A DNA stretch of 56,904 nt from an uncultured Roseicyclus sp. (GCA_937139335.1 CAKZPN010000001.1:1-56904); one strand, 5' to 3'. Positions 46,121-54,694 are shown, counted from the first letter of the stretch. Notes: generated by a model not told the origin, from the letters alone. Made by a program: numbers and translations.

Positions 46121-46179
46121 GCGATCAGCTTTCTGTCCGTGCCGACCCTGTCGGAGGTCCGTCTGGCGAGTCAATTGGT

Positions 46180-46208
46180 TTGCCGTCGGTATACCAATGG
46201 CATATGAT
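46180..46208 (+). promoter_or_regulatory. Promoter with GGTATACC operator in the -35/-10 spacer
   Basis: TTGCCG (46180-46185) and TATGAT (46203-46208) are spaced by 17 bases and give a plausible sigma-70 promoter for the gene starting at 46262. The palindrome GGTATACC (46188-46195, within CGGTATACCA) lies entirely in the spacer, so a bound repressor would exclude RNA polymerase. The region also serves the divergent pxpA gene. Confidence 0.7.
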
Positions 46209-46261
46209 TCGTAGGAGAACAAGAATCGACCCCGTCGCCAAGATCGCCACCCGGAGGCCCC

Positions 46262-46966
46262 ATGACCGCCAGACGCCTGCTCTACCTCGGAAACGGCCGC
46301 CAGTTACAATCGGTGGCCAAGCTCGACGACCGCTTCGAGGGCTGGGGGCTATTCGTAGATCGCCATTGGGCGTACGACGGCCAATTTCCGCAATCGCTGG
46401 ACGGCTACGATGGCATCTTCTTGTCAGGCAGCCCGCACGGCGCCTACGAGAACATCGACTGGATTCTGCGGGAACACGACCTGATCCGTGAAGCAGCGGA
46501 GAAAGACATCCCGATGCTCGGAATCTGTTTCGGCCAGCAGATCCTCGCCTCGGCGCTCTGCGGACGCGACCAGGTGTTCCGGCGCTCAAATTGCGAGATC
46601 GGCTACGAGGACCTCGCCGTCACCGATGTTGCACAGGACGACCCCCTTGCGCAGGACTTGGGCAAGACGGTGCGCATGTTCGTTTGGCACAACGACGAGG
46701 TGCGCGGCGACCATCCCGACTTGGTGATCCTTGCCAACAGCGCGGACTGCCCGAACCATGTCTTTCGCCACCGCTCTCATCGCGCCTGGGGCATCCAGGG
46801 CCATCCGGAGATTACGCAGGCGCAGGCCCCAGTGTGGTTCGAACAGAACCGCGCCCGCATGATCGACGATGGCGGCGATGTCGATGCCTTCATCGCGCAG
46901 TCGGATCCGGCCCTCGAGGCCAAGACGATGCTCACCCGGTTCGCCGAACTCGTGAAGAAAGGCTGA
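46262..46966 (+). CDS. Class I glutamine amidotransferase-like protein
   Basis: The 234-residue protein has the GATase class I triad: Cys89 in LGICFGQQ, and His181 with Glu183 in GIQGHPE. It is similar in layout to GuaA-type amidotransferase domains but has no synthetase partner nearby. Stand-alone members include gamma-glutamyl hydrolases such as PuuD-like proteins and catabolic amidases. In this operon a hydrolase for a gamma-glutamyl or other amide bond is a reasonable inference. It starts after a good CGGAGG site and is followed five bases later by an M24-like gene. Confidence 0.85.
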   Translation: MTARRLLYLGNGRQLQSVAKLDDRFEGWGLFVDRHWAYDGQFPQSLDGYDGIFLSGSPHGAYENIDWILREHDLIREAAEKDIPMLGICFGQQILASALCGRDQVFRRSNCEIGYEDLAVTDVAQDDPLAQDLGKTVRMFVWHNDEVRGDHPDLVILANSADCPNHVFRHRSHRAWGIQGHPEITQAQAPVWFEQNRARMIDDGGDVDAFIAQSDPALEAKTMLTRFAELVKKG

Positions 46967-46971
46967 GGATC

Positions 46972-48108
46972 ATGGTCCAGACCGCATACTGGTTCGAGCC
47001 GGCGGAGTACCATGCGCGCCTCGAGCGGGTCCAGGGCGCGCTCAGGGCGCGGGGCCTCGACGCCATGCTGGCCTTCCTGCCCGAAACCGTCACCTGGCTG
47101 ACCGGGTATTTCACCCGCGCCTACGGCACCTTTCAGTTCGCCATCATCCCGGCCGAGGGGCAACCGACCCTCTTCTGCCGCGACGTGGAGGAATATTACC
47201 TCGACAGCACCTGCGTCTTTCCCGACCGCGTGATGTGGACGGACAGCGACGACCGCCTTGCCGTAGCGGTTCAGGCCGTGATCTCGCGGGTCGGCAAGGC
47301 CGCTGCGATCGGGATCGAAAAGGAGGCCTGGGTGCTCAACGCTGCCCGGTGGGACGCGTTTTCCGCCGCGCTGGCTGGCGCCACGGTGGCGGATGTCTCG
47401 GACCTCGTTGCGGACATGCGCAAGGTGAAATCCGAGGCAGAGATCGCGTACCAGCGCCGCGCTGCCCGCGCCGCCGAGGCTGGCATGCAGGCCGGGATCG
47501 ACACCGCCGGAACCGGCGTGAGCGAACGCGAGATGGCGGCCGAGATCTGTGCCGCGATGATCCGAGCGGGTTCAGACCTGCCTGGTCCCGGCGTGTTGTC
47601 CTCGGGCGAGCGCGCTTTCCACCTGCATGGCGGTTACTCGGATCGCGTGCTGGACCGTGGCGACATCGTGCAACTCGAAGTGACGCCGAACAGCCGCCAC
47701 TACCATGCCCGCTTCATGCGCCCGATCCGCGTGGCCAATGCCAGCGACACCGACCACGCGGAGGTGGAAACGCTGATCACGATCCAGGATGCCGCCATCG
47801 CCGAGGTCCGCCCCGGTGTCGCCGCAACCGTTCCCGATGCGATCTGCCGCGACGGTGTCCTGTCGGCGGGCCTTCGCGAGACCTATACCAACAAGACCTT
47901 CTATTCGGTGGGCCTCCTGTTGCAGCCGAACGGCGGCGAGCCGCTTGAGGCGCATCCGGGCGCCGACTGGGCCTTCGAGGAAAACATGGTGTTCCACACC
48001 TACGTCCTCGCCAAAGGTTTCGGCATGTCCGAGACGATCCGCGTGACCGCCGATGGGTCCGAGCGTCTCACCAACTTCCCACGGCAGCTGTTCGTCACCA
48101 AATCCTGA
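46972..48108 (+). CDS. Creatinase-fold (M24-like) hydrolase, paralogue 3
   Basis: The 378-residue protein has the creatinase N-terminal domain (AFLPETVTWLTGYFTRAYGTF) and C-terminal pita-bread domain. The catalytic region reads GERAFHLHGGYSD (His217 and His219), then VQLEVTPNSRHYHARFMRP (Glu236, His243, His245), again without the two aspartates of metal-dependent M24 enzymes. A His in the first motif matches creatinase and ectoine-hydrolase-like enzymes, which use a His base and no metal. ATG 46972 follows GAGGAT. It belongs to the operon of the amidotransferase-like gene and the DapA-like lyase. Confidence 0.83.
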   Translation: MVQTAYWFEPAEYHARLERVQGALRARGLDAMLAFLPETVTWLTGYFTRAYGTFQFAIIPAEGQPTLFCRDVEEYYLDSTCVFPDRVMWTDSDDRLAVAVQAVISRVGKAAAIGIEKEAWVLNAARWDAFSAALAGATVADVSDLVADMRKVKSEAEIAYQRRAARAAEAGMQAGIDTAGTGVSEREMAAEICAAMIRAGSDLPGPGVLSSGERAFHLHGGYSDRVLDRGDIVQLEVTPNSRHYHARFMRPIRVANASDTDHAEVETLITIQDAAIAEVRPGVAATVPDAICRDGVLSAGLRETYTNKTFYSVGLLLQPNGGEPLEAHPGADWAFEENMVFHTYVLAKGFGMSETIRVTADGSERLTNFPRQLFVTKS

Positions 48109-48152
48109 ACCGGGCAGCTCGACGCCCGATCCGACCTGAAGAGGGGGGACCC

Positions 48153-49082
48153 ATGCCCTTGATCGACGAAACCACGCGCGGCGTCTTCGTGATTTCCGTC
48201 ACGCCGTTCCACCCGGACGGGGAGATCGATTGGGACAGCACAGATCGCGTCACGGATTTCTACCTTGAGGCCGGAGCCGACGGGCTGACGATTCTCGGCA
48301 TGATGGGCGAAGCACCCAAGCTGACGCAGCAGGAATCGATCGCGTTGTGCAAGCGGATCATCGCGCGCGCGTCGGGTGCCCCGGTGGTCGTAGGTGTTTC
48401 GGCCCCCGGTCTCGCCGCGCTGCGGGAACTGGCCACGACGGTGATGGACCTTGGCGCCGCAGGCGTCATGGTGGCGCCGCCCGGCAGTCTCAGGACCGAC
48501 TCGCAGATCCATGGCTACTACGGCCAGGTGGTCGAGACGCTGGGGCCGGACGTCCCGGTGGTTCTGCAGGATTTCCCGCTCAGCACCGGCGTTCAGCTCA
48601 GCGACGAGGCCTTGGCAAGGATTATCGACGATTTTCCCTCGATCAGAATGCTCAAGCACGAGGACTGGCCAGGTCTCGCGAAGATCAGCAAGATCCGCGC
48701 TGCCGAAGCGAAGGGCCGGCGCCGCATCTCGATCCTCTGCGGCAATGGCGGCGGCTTTCTGGTCGAGGAAATGATGCGTGGCGCCGATGGTGCGATGACA
48801 GGCTTCGCTTTTCCCGAGATGATGGTCCGGATTGTCGAGCAGGTCGATGCCGGAAACGAGTCGCGGGCGCGCGATATCTTCGACGCTTACCTGCCGCTGG
48901 TCCGCTACGAATCGCAACCGGGCCTCGGCCTCGCCGTGCGCAAGCACGTGCTGGCTCGCCGCGGTGCCATCGTCTCACCGAGCCTGCGGAAACCCGGCGG
49001 CGGGCTCGATAAGACGTCCGCGGCCGAAATCGACCTGATGATGGATCGGTTGGCTCAGCGTCTGGCACAACTGGACGGATGA
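48153..49082 (+). CDS. DapA-family lyase with altered active-site tyrosine
   Basis: The 309-residue TIM-barrel protein keeps the Schiff-base lysine (Lys168 in MLKHEDWPG), but the position of the DapA tyrosine (normally YNxP) reads LQDFP with Asp140. The GTTGE loop reads GMMGEAPKL. Such substitutions occur in catabolic lyases and hydratases of the family rather than in dihydrodipicolinate synthase. It follows M24 paralogue 3 by 44 bases and precedes a hairpin, so it likely ends the operon. Its substrate is probably a 2-oxo acid produced by the upstream enzymes. Confidence 0.83.
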   Translation: MPLIDETTRGVFVISVTPFHPDGEIDWDSTDRVTDFYLEAGADGLTILGMMGEAPKLTQQESIALCKRIIARASGAPVVVGVSAPGLAALRELATTVMDLGAAGVMVAPPGSLRTDSQIHGYYGQVVETLGPDVPVVLQDFPLSTGVQLSDEALARIIDDFPSIRMLKHEDWPGLAKISKIRAAEAKGRRRISILCGNGGGFLVEEMMRGADGAMTGFAFPEMMVRIVEQVDAGNESRARDIFDAYLPLVRYESQPGLGLAVRKHVLARRGAIVSPSLRKPGGGLDKTSAAEIDLMMDRLAQRLAQLDG

Positions 49083-49124
49083 GCCGCCTTATTCCTAGCC
49101 CCGCTGCGCTGGCAGGATAAGCCT

Positions 49125-49141
49125 CGCCGGCCGTGCCGGCG
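49125..49141 (+). terminator. Hairpin after the DapA-like gene
   Basis: CGCCGGC (49125-49131) and GCCGGCG (49135-49141) form a perfect 7-base stem with a CGT loop, followed by GCCTTTC. It is 43 bases after the stop codon and would separate this operon from the next promoter. The T-run is short. Confidence 0.5.
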
Positions 49142-49200
49142 GCCTTTCATCCGCTGTGCAAAGAAATTGGGCCTGCTCCACCCGAAAACGGTTCTGTCGA

Positions 49201-49271
49201 GGTATACCGCGCCAAAAGGCCGACCAATCGTATAGTGATGGTTGACAGATGGTATACCAACGGAATATCAA
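49201..49271 (+). promoter_or_regulatory. Promoter with two GGTATACC operators
   Basis: Two palindromes, AGGTATACCG (49201-49210) and TGGTATACCA (49251-49260), have centres exactly 50 bases apart, about five helical turns. A candidate promoter consists of TTGACA (49243-49248) and TATCAA (49266-49271) with a 17-base spacer that contains the second operator. The spacing would allow cooperative or looped repression. The M24-like gene starts at 49336. Confidence 0.75.
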
Positions 49272-49335
49272 ACCGCAGTAGCGGTCGATGTCGCACCTCG
49301 CCGGTCGCCTGACGATCTGGGCAGCCGGGTAGAAG

Positions 49336-50502
49336 ATGGAGCCAGCAGTGAACCACTTTCGCGGGTTTGATAGGTCGGAGTACGAGACGCGCCAGACAGC
49401 TCTGCGCGACCAGATGGCTCGCCGGGGAATGGACGCGCTGCTCGTCAGCGCGCCTGAGAACACCTACTACTTGTCAGGCTACCAGACCAAATCGGTGTCG
49501 ACCTTTCAGTTTCTCATCGTCACGGCTGGGGAGGGGCTGCACCTCTTCACACGCCAGATGGAATACCGCAACGCCGCTGACGCGCAGGCTTCTGGCGGGC
49601 TCGACGACTACGGCGTCTACCAGGATGACGAAGACCCGCTCGAGGTCGCGCGGAGCTTCCTCGCGCGGCACCTTGCGCGAGGAGCCACCGTCGGGATCGA
49701 ACTTGGCAGCGCCTCGATGCCTGCGCTTCGTGCGCAGGAACTGACGCGAGACCAGGCCGGGATCGAATGGGTCGACGCTTCAACGATGGTCGACCGTATC
49801 CGGTTGGTGAAATCACCCGCCGAATTGGCCGCACTGCACGAAGCGGGGCGCGTCGGCGACCGGATCGCCGACAGCGTCGTCTCCATCGTCGCGCCCGGGG
49901 TCAGCGAGAACGACCTGTCGGCGCAGGCTCTAGGCGACCTTCCGCGGTTCGGATCGGAATACCCGGGTAGCTGGCCGAACCTCATGATCGGCGCCCGGAC
50001 GGGGATGATCCATGCAGCTTGGGGCGGCACGGCGCTGAAGGCCGACGATCACCTCATCATGGAAATCACCGGGGTGCGCGGGCGCTACCACGCACCGTCT
50101 ATGCGCACAGTGGTCGTGGGCAAGCCCGACCCTTCCATCCTGCGCGGGGCAGAGGCGCTGGTTGCGGCGCAAGCCGCCGCGGTCGACGCGATCGAGCCGG
50201 GCCGTCCCGCCCGCGTCATCAACGAGGCGGCATCGGCGGTCCTGAACGGCATGGATCACGGCCTGAGCATCGCGCGCCGATCGGGCTATTCGCTCGGAAT
50301 CGGGTTCCCGCCCTCTTGGGGCGCGCAATGGCAATTGGGCTTGAACTCCGTGTTGGAGGAAGAGCTCAGGATCGGCATGGCGTTTCACGTCGTCTGCGTC
50401 GGTCACCTACCGGACGGCAAGGCCGTCAGCATCGGATGCACCGTTACGCTCGAAGACAGCGGGCCGGTGCGCGTGACGCGGGGCGGATTGTTTCGCGTTT
50501 GA
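49336..50502 (+). CDS. Creatinase-fold (M24-like) hydrolase, paralogue 4
   Basis: The 388-residue protein has the N-terminal creatinase domain (LLVSAPENTYYLSGYQTKS) and a C-terminal catalytic domain. The catalytic pattern is GARTGMIHAAWGG (His226) followed by LIMEITGVRGRYHAPSMRTV (Glu243, His252); the metal aspartates of M24 peptidases are absent. This pattern resembles ectoine hydrolase (DoeA/EutD)-like enzymes and creatinase, which hydrolyse C-N bonds in cyclic or amidino compounds. It is followed 43 bases later by a complete Pot-type ABC transporter and is controlled by the two-operator promoter. Confidence 0.83.
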   Translation: MEPAVNHFRGFDRSEYETRQTALRDQMARRGMDALLVSAPENTYYLSGYQTKSVSTFQFLIVTAGEGLHLFTRQMEYRNAADAQASGGLDDYGVYQDDEDPLEVARSFLARHLARGATVGIELGSASMPALRAQELTRDQAGIEWVDASTMVDRIRLVKSPAELAALHEAGRVGDRIADSVVSIVAPGVSENDLSAQALGDLPRFGSEYPGSWPNLMIGARTGMIHAAWGGTALKADDHLIMEITGVRGRYHAPSMRTVVVGKPDPSILRGAEALVAAQAAAVDAIEPGRPARVINEAASAVLNGMDHGLSIARRSGYSLGIGFPPSWGAQWQLGLNSVLEEELRIGMAFHVVCVGHLPDGKAVSIGCTVTLEDSGPVRVTRGGLFRV

Positions 50503-50545
50503 CCACAAGGCAGCCAAACGGCGCATTCAACAGGGAACTGCAACC

Positions 50546-51640
50546 ATGACAAAGCTATCCAGGATGACCTCCGGTGCCGGTATCTCCCGGCGGTCCTTTC
50601 TTCGTACAACCGCGGGCGCCATTCCGGCCGCGGCCATGATCTCCCGCGGAACTTTCGCCCAGACCCAGACAGGGCAGGTCGTGATCCGCACCAGCTCCGG
50701 CGGCTCCTACGGCGAGGCGATGGAGCGCGCGATCTTCGCGCCCTTCACCGAGGCGACGGGTATCCAGGTCGTGAAGACCCCCAGCGACATGGCGCCGCTC
50801 ATCGCGTCCGTGCGCGCCGGCCAACCCCTCGTGGACGTGGTCGACACCAGCGAGGGCCTGTTGCAGACGCTTGCCAATGCCGATGTGCTGGAGCCCATCG
50901 ACTACAGCCAGATGACGATGTTCACGGTCGAAGACATCGGCGCGGATTCGGCACAGGAACTGATGGTGCGCCGGATGGTCTATGCCCGTGTGCTGGGCTA
51001 TGCCGACGCGGCATTCCCCAACGGCGGGCCGGGCAACTGGACGGAATTCTGGGACACTGGGGCGTTTCCGGGTCCGCGGGCGATCTCGGGCCTCGATCTG
51101 AACATGCCGGACCTGGAATTTGCGCTGCTGGCCGATGGTGTGCCGATGGACGAGCTTTACCCTCTCGACATTGAACGCGCGCTGGCCGCCTATTCCCGCA
51201 TTCGCGCCGAGGTCGTCAGCTTCTACGGCACCGATGCTCTGTCGGCGAACCTGCTGTCGACCGGTGAAGTCGACACGCTCGCCATCGCCAACGGACGCAT
51301 TCAGCCGCTGATCGACGAAGGCGGAAACTACACGATCGAGTGGAACCAGCACATGAAGGTGCCGTCGGCCTACTCGATCCTGCAAGGCGCAGCCAACCTT
51401 GAGAACGGCCATCGGTTCCTGGATTTCGCCCTGTCGGCAGAAACCCAAGCTCGTTTCGCGGGCGAAATTCCTTATGGCCCGACCAACCGCAACGCCTTCG
51501 ACCTGATCGCGCCCGAAGTCGCCGCCAAGCTGCCGACGAACCCTGAGTGGAACGATCAGGGCTTTACCCAGAACGTCGCTTGGTGGGGCGAGAACACCGA
51601 GGAAGTGACCGAGGCTTGGAACGCCTGGGCGGCCCAATGA
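50546..51640 (+). CDS. Substrate-binding protein of a polyamine/putrescine-type ABC transporter
   Basis: The 364-residue protein has a twin-arginine signal (ISRRSFLRTTAGAIPAAAM) and the PotD/PotF-like type II periplasmic fold, with VVIRTSSGGSYGEAMERAIF, FTEATGIQVVKTPSD and the GPTNRNAFDLI motif near the C-terminus. Close families bind polyamines, opines or other cationic amines. It is the first transporter gene after M24 paralogue 4. The downstream ATPase start overlaps its stop codon, so the set is one operon. Confidence 0.88.
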   Translation: MTKLSRMTSGAGISRRSFLRTTAGAIPAAAMISRGTFAQTQTGQVVIRTSSGGSYGEAMERAIFAPFTEATGIQVVKTPSDMAPLIASVRAGQPLVDVVDTSEGLLQTLANADVLEPIDYSQMTMFTVEDIGADSAQELMVRRMVYARVLGYADAAFPNGGPGNWTEFWDTGAFPGPRAISGLDLNMPDLEFALLADGVPMDELYPLDIERALAAYSRIRAEVVSFYGTDALSANLLSTGEVDTLAIANGRIQPLIDEGGNYTIEWNQHMKVPSAYSILQGAANLENGHRFLDFALSAETQARFAGEIPYGPTNRNAFDLIAPEVAAKLPTNPEWNDQGFTQNVAWWGENTEEVTEAWNAWAAQ

Positions 51641-52791
51641 TGCAGGACAGGCCGGCGGCGGGACACCGGGGTGCGAAATTGCAAGGTGCAAGATCCGCCT
51701 CGGTGCATCTCGAAGCGATCTCCAAGAGTTTCGGTGCGACCTGCATCCTGTCGGGCGTCGATCTGGAGGTCGCCGCCGGCGAGTTCGTGACCTTGCTCGG
51801 GCCTTCGGGCTCGGGCAAGACATCCACGCTCATGGTCGCGGCGGGGTTCATGCTGCCCGACCACGGGCGCATCACGGTGGGTGATCGCGACGTAACCCAC
51901 GTGCCTCCGGGGCGCGAGCGGGACATGGGCATCGTGTTCCAGAACTACGCCCTGTTCCCGCACATGACCGTGGCGCAGAACGTCTCGTACCCGTTGAAGG
52001 TGCGACGGCTGCCTCGTGCCGAAGTGTCCCGCCGCGTGGATGAGGCGCTGCGACTCGTGCAGCTCGACATGCTGGCCGACCGGAAGCCGGCCAAGCTGTC
52101 GGGAGGACAGCAGCAACGCGTGGCGCTCGCCCGCGCCCTCGTATTCGAGCCGTCGGTCCTGCTGATGGACGAGCCGATGGGTGCGTTGGACGTGCGCCTT
52201 AAGGAAGAGCTGCAATGGGAGATCCGACGCCTGCAGCGCGAGCTGGGGGCGACCGTGATCTACGTCACCCATGACCAGAATGAAGCCATGCTCTTGTCCG
52301 ATCGCATCGCCCTGATGCGCGACGGTCGCATCGAGCAATGCGGATCGCCGCAAGAGTTGTACCGCCACCCCAAGACGCTGTTCGCGGCCCAGTTCCTGGG
52401 CGATTCTAACTTGCTGACGGGCACGGCAACCAGCGATGGAAAGCTCGAGATCGGGCCGGGACAAGCCATCGAATTGCCTGAAACAGCCGCCGCGACTGCG
52501 GGTGCGCGATACGCGGCGCTGCTCCGGCCCGAGGTTCTCCTGGCCGAACCACTTCTGCCCGGAAATGACCCGGCACCGGGCGCGTGCCACCTTTTCGGCA
52601 CGGTACGGGATATGGCCTTCGTCGGCCAGTCCATCCGCTACGAGATCGCCTGTGAGTCACCTGCCCAACCGATCCTTGTGCATCAGGTGGCGCGCGCCAC
52701 TCACTCGCAAATGTCAACTGGACAGGCCGCGCGGGTGTCTTGGGACACGGACGATATACACCTCATTCCGCTCGGTGACGGGAATGACTGA
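51637..52791 (+). CDS. ABC transporter ATP-binding protein, PotA type
   Basis: The 384-residue ATPase has GPSGSGKTST (Walker A), FQNYALFPHMTV (Q-loop), LSGGQQQRVALARAL (signature), LLMDEPMGALD (Walker B) and VTHDQNEAM (H-loop). A C-terminal TOBE-like regulatory domain runs from about 290 to 380. ATG 51637 or 51640 may be the start. It overlaps the upstream stop and the downstream permease start. Confidence 0.9.
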   Translation: MMQDRPAAGHRGAKLQGARSASVHLEAISKSFGATCILSGVDLEVAAGEFVTLLGPSGSGKTSTLMVAAGFMLPDHGRITVGDRDVTHVPPGRERDMGIVFQNYALFPHMTVAQNVSYPLKVRRLPRAEVSRRVDEALRLVQLDMLADRKPAKLSGGQQQRVALARALVFEPSVLLMDEPMGALDVRLKEELQWEIRRLQRELGATVIYVTHDQNEAMLLSDRIALMRDGRIEQCGSPQELYRHPKTLFAAQFLGDSNLLTGTATSDGKLEIGPGQAIELPETAAATAGARYAALLRPEVLLAEPLLPGNDPAPGACHLFGTVRDMAFVGQSIRYEIACESPAQPILVHQVARATHSQMSTGQAARVSWDTDDIHLIPLGDGND

Positions 52792-53665
52792 CGCCGCAAT
52801 CGCACTGCCGCCAGGTCGGGGCGCTCGGTGGCGCGTCGACTTCCAGATGCTTTCGCTCGCCGTCATCTTGTTCTTTGTCGGCGTGACCTTCCTGTTGCCG
52901 CTGTTCAACGTCCTGTTGCTGAGCATCAGCGATCCGAACGGTGGCGTGTCGCTGCACCATTTCCGAGCGCTTGCGACCTCGGTCAGCCTACGACCGGTCT
53001 TGATCAATACTGCCGTTACGGCGTTGCAGGTCACGTTCTTCTGCGTGCTGATCGGCTACCCTGCCGCTATGTTCTTTGCGCGCCTCGAGGGATGGAAGGC
53101 CAACTTGACTGGCGTCGCCATTCTGTTTCCGTTCCTCACCAGTTCGCTGGTGCGGACCTTCGTGTTCATCGTGCTGTTGGGACGCAACGGGGTGCTGAAC
53201 TCAGTGCTGGTCTCGCTCGGCGTCCCGGGCGCTCCTTTCACGTTGCTGTTCAACCATATCGGCGTCGTGATCGGGATGACCTACGTTCTCCTGCCCTACA
53301 TGCTGCTGGCGTTGATCGGCACGATGCGCAAGATCGACCACACCTTGCTGGACGCCGCTCGCAGCCTTGGCGCGGGTCCGGTGCGCATCTTCCTGACGAT
53401 CTATGTGCCGCTCAGCCTGCCCGGCGTGGCGGCGGGTGCTATTATCACCACGATCCTCGGCTTCGGCTATTTCGTCACTCCGGCGCTGATGGGTGGACCG
53501 GGACAGCGCATGATCGCGCAGAGCGTCGAGCAACGGATCCTGATCATGTATGATCTTCCGGGCGCGGCCAGCATTTCGGTGCTGATGCTCGTCGTCGTGC
53601 TGTCTACCTACGCCGTTGCCGCCCGGTACCTTGGACTGTCGCGTTTGATGAGGCCACAGGGATGA
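52784..53665 (+). CDS. ABC transporter permease, PotB type
   Basis: The 293-residue membrane protein has about six helices, beginning with LAVILFFVGVTFLLPLFNVLLL, and the EAA loop DAARSLGAGPVRIFLTIYVPLSLPGV. ATG 52784 overlaps the ATPase gene by eight bases; the frame is open upstream within that gene. It is coupled by ATGA to the second permease. PotB-type permeases form the channel with PotC-type partners. Confidence 0.88.
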   Translation: MTDAAIALPPGRGARWRVDFQMLSLAVILFFVGVTFLLPLFNVLLLSISDPNGGVSLHHFRALATSVSLRPVLINTAVTALQVTFFCVLIGYPAAMFFARLEGWKANLTGVAILFPFLTSSLVRTFVFIVLLGRNGVLNSVLVSLGVPGAPFTLLFNHIGVVIGMTYVLLPYMLLALIGTMRKIDHTLLDAARSLGAGPVRIFLTIYVPLSLPGVAAGAIITTILGFGYFVTPALMGGPGQRMIAQSVEQRILIMYDLPGAASISVLMLVVVLSTYAVAARYLGLSRLMRPQG

Positions 53666-54483
53666 GCAAACGCAGGACAATCGCGCGCCTAGGTGAGTAT
53701 CTCCACGCTGGTTACGCCTGGTTGGTGCTGGCAATGCTCCTGCTGCCATTGGTCGCGCTGATCCCGATCTCCCTCGGGGACAGCGCGACGATGAGTGCCT
53801 TTCCGGACAGGATATCCCTGCGCTGGTATCGCGAGGTGCTGGGTGGCAGCGATTGGCAATCCGCGTTTTCGTGGAGCCTTCTCACGGCCAGCGTCGCGAC
53901 GGTCATCTCCACGACGATCGGCTATCTTGCGGCATATGCCATCGTGCACTCCGAAACGCGCCTGAAATCCATGCTTGAGATCCTGATGCTGATGCCGATG
54001 ATGGTGCCGACCGTCATCGTTGCCTTCTCAACCTACATGCTAGCCACCTGGATTCCTCTGGATGGCAGGTGGTTGGTGATCTCGATCGGGCAGGGGCTGC
54101 TGGGGCTGCCAATCGCGACCCTCATCATCGCAGCCAGTCTCCGCGGGATCGACCCGACGCTGATCAGCGCCGCGGTCAGCCTCGGCGGCGACCGCCGGCA
54201 GGTGTTCCGCATGGTGACATTGCCCATGGCGATGCATGGCATCCTGTCTGCGGCCGCGCTGAGTTTCCTGATTGCCTTCGACGAGTTGCTGATCGCGCTG
54301 TTCCTGACCCGGCCGGGGCTGGAGACGTTGCCCGTGCGCATCTTCGACAGCGTCACCTACGAGTTGACGCCGGCAATCGCAGTGGTCAGCGTCTTCCTGA
54401 TGGCGTTGATTTGCCTCGCCCTTCTGGCCGGTGCCGTCGTCCGAAAGGTTGCGGCCATTTCCGAAGCGCGCGTCGTCCGTTGA
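53662..54483 (+). CDS. ABC transporter permease, PotC type
   Basis: The 273-residue membrane protein has the PotC pattern, including MSAFPDRISLRWYREVLG after the first helix, the EAA loop AAVSLGGDRRQVFRMVTLPMAMHGILS, and the FDELLIALFLTRPGLETLP motif. It is the last gene of the operon. Its start overlaps the PotB-type stop by ATGA. Confidence 0.88.
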   Translation: MSKRRTIARLGEYLHAGYAWLVLAMLLLPLVALIPISLGDSATMSAFPDRISLRWYREVLGGSDWQSAFSWSLLTASVATVISTTIGYLAAYAIVHSETRLKSMLEILMLMPMMVPTVIVAFSTYMLATWIPLDGRWLVISIGQGLLGLPIATLIIAASLRGIDPTLISAAVSLGGDRRQVFRMVTLPMAMHGILSAAALSFLIAFDELLIALFLTRPGLETLPVRIFDSVTYELTPAIAVVSVFLMALICLALLAGAVVRKVAAISEARVVR

Positions 54484-54694
54484 GAGGGCAAGTGCGCTGC
54501 TCCCCACCACCCTCAACCTGATCCCAATGTTCCAGCAGGATCATGGCCATCAAGGTAAAGGGCGGAGTTTCTTCCTTTGGCTGGACGCCTTTCACGACGC
54601 CCCGCGGGAGTTTTAGGGCATAGCCCCCTTCCAGCGCTCCCTGCGACGCAGCCATGCCCAGCCGGCCATCACCTCGCGGCGGATCGGCACGTCC
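54484..54694. other. Convergent intergenic region with an unidentified open frame
   Basis: Between potC-type and aroQ, a minus-strand frame starts at 54655 and reads LKLPRGVVKGVQPKEE and TLMAMILLEHWDQVEGG with protein-like composition, then runs antisense into the permease gene. It has no family match I recognise and no clear ribosome-binding site, so it may be a gene remnant. No terminator hairpin with a T-run was found. Confidence 0.35.
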
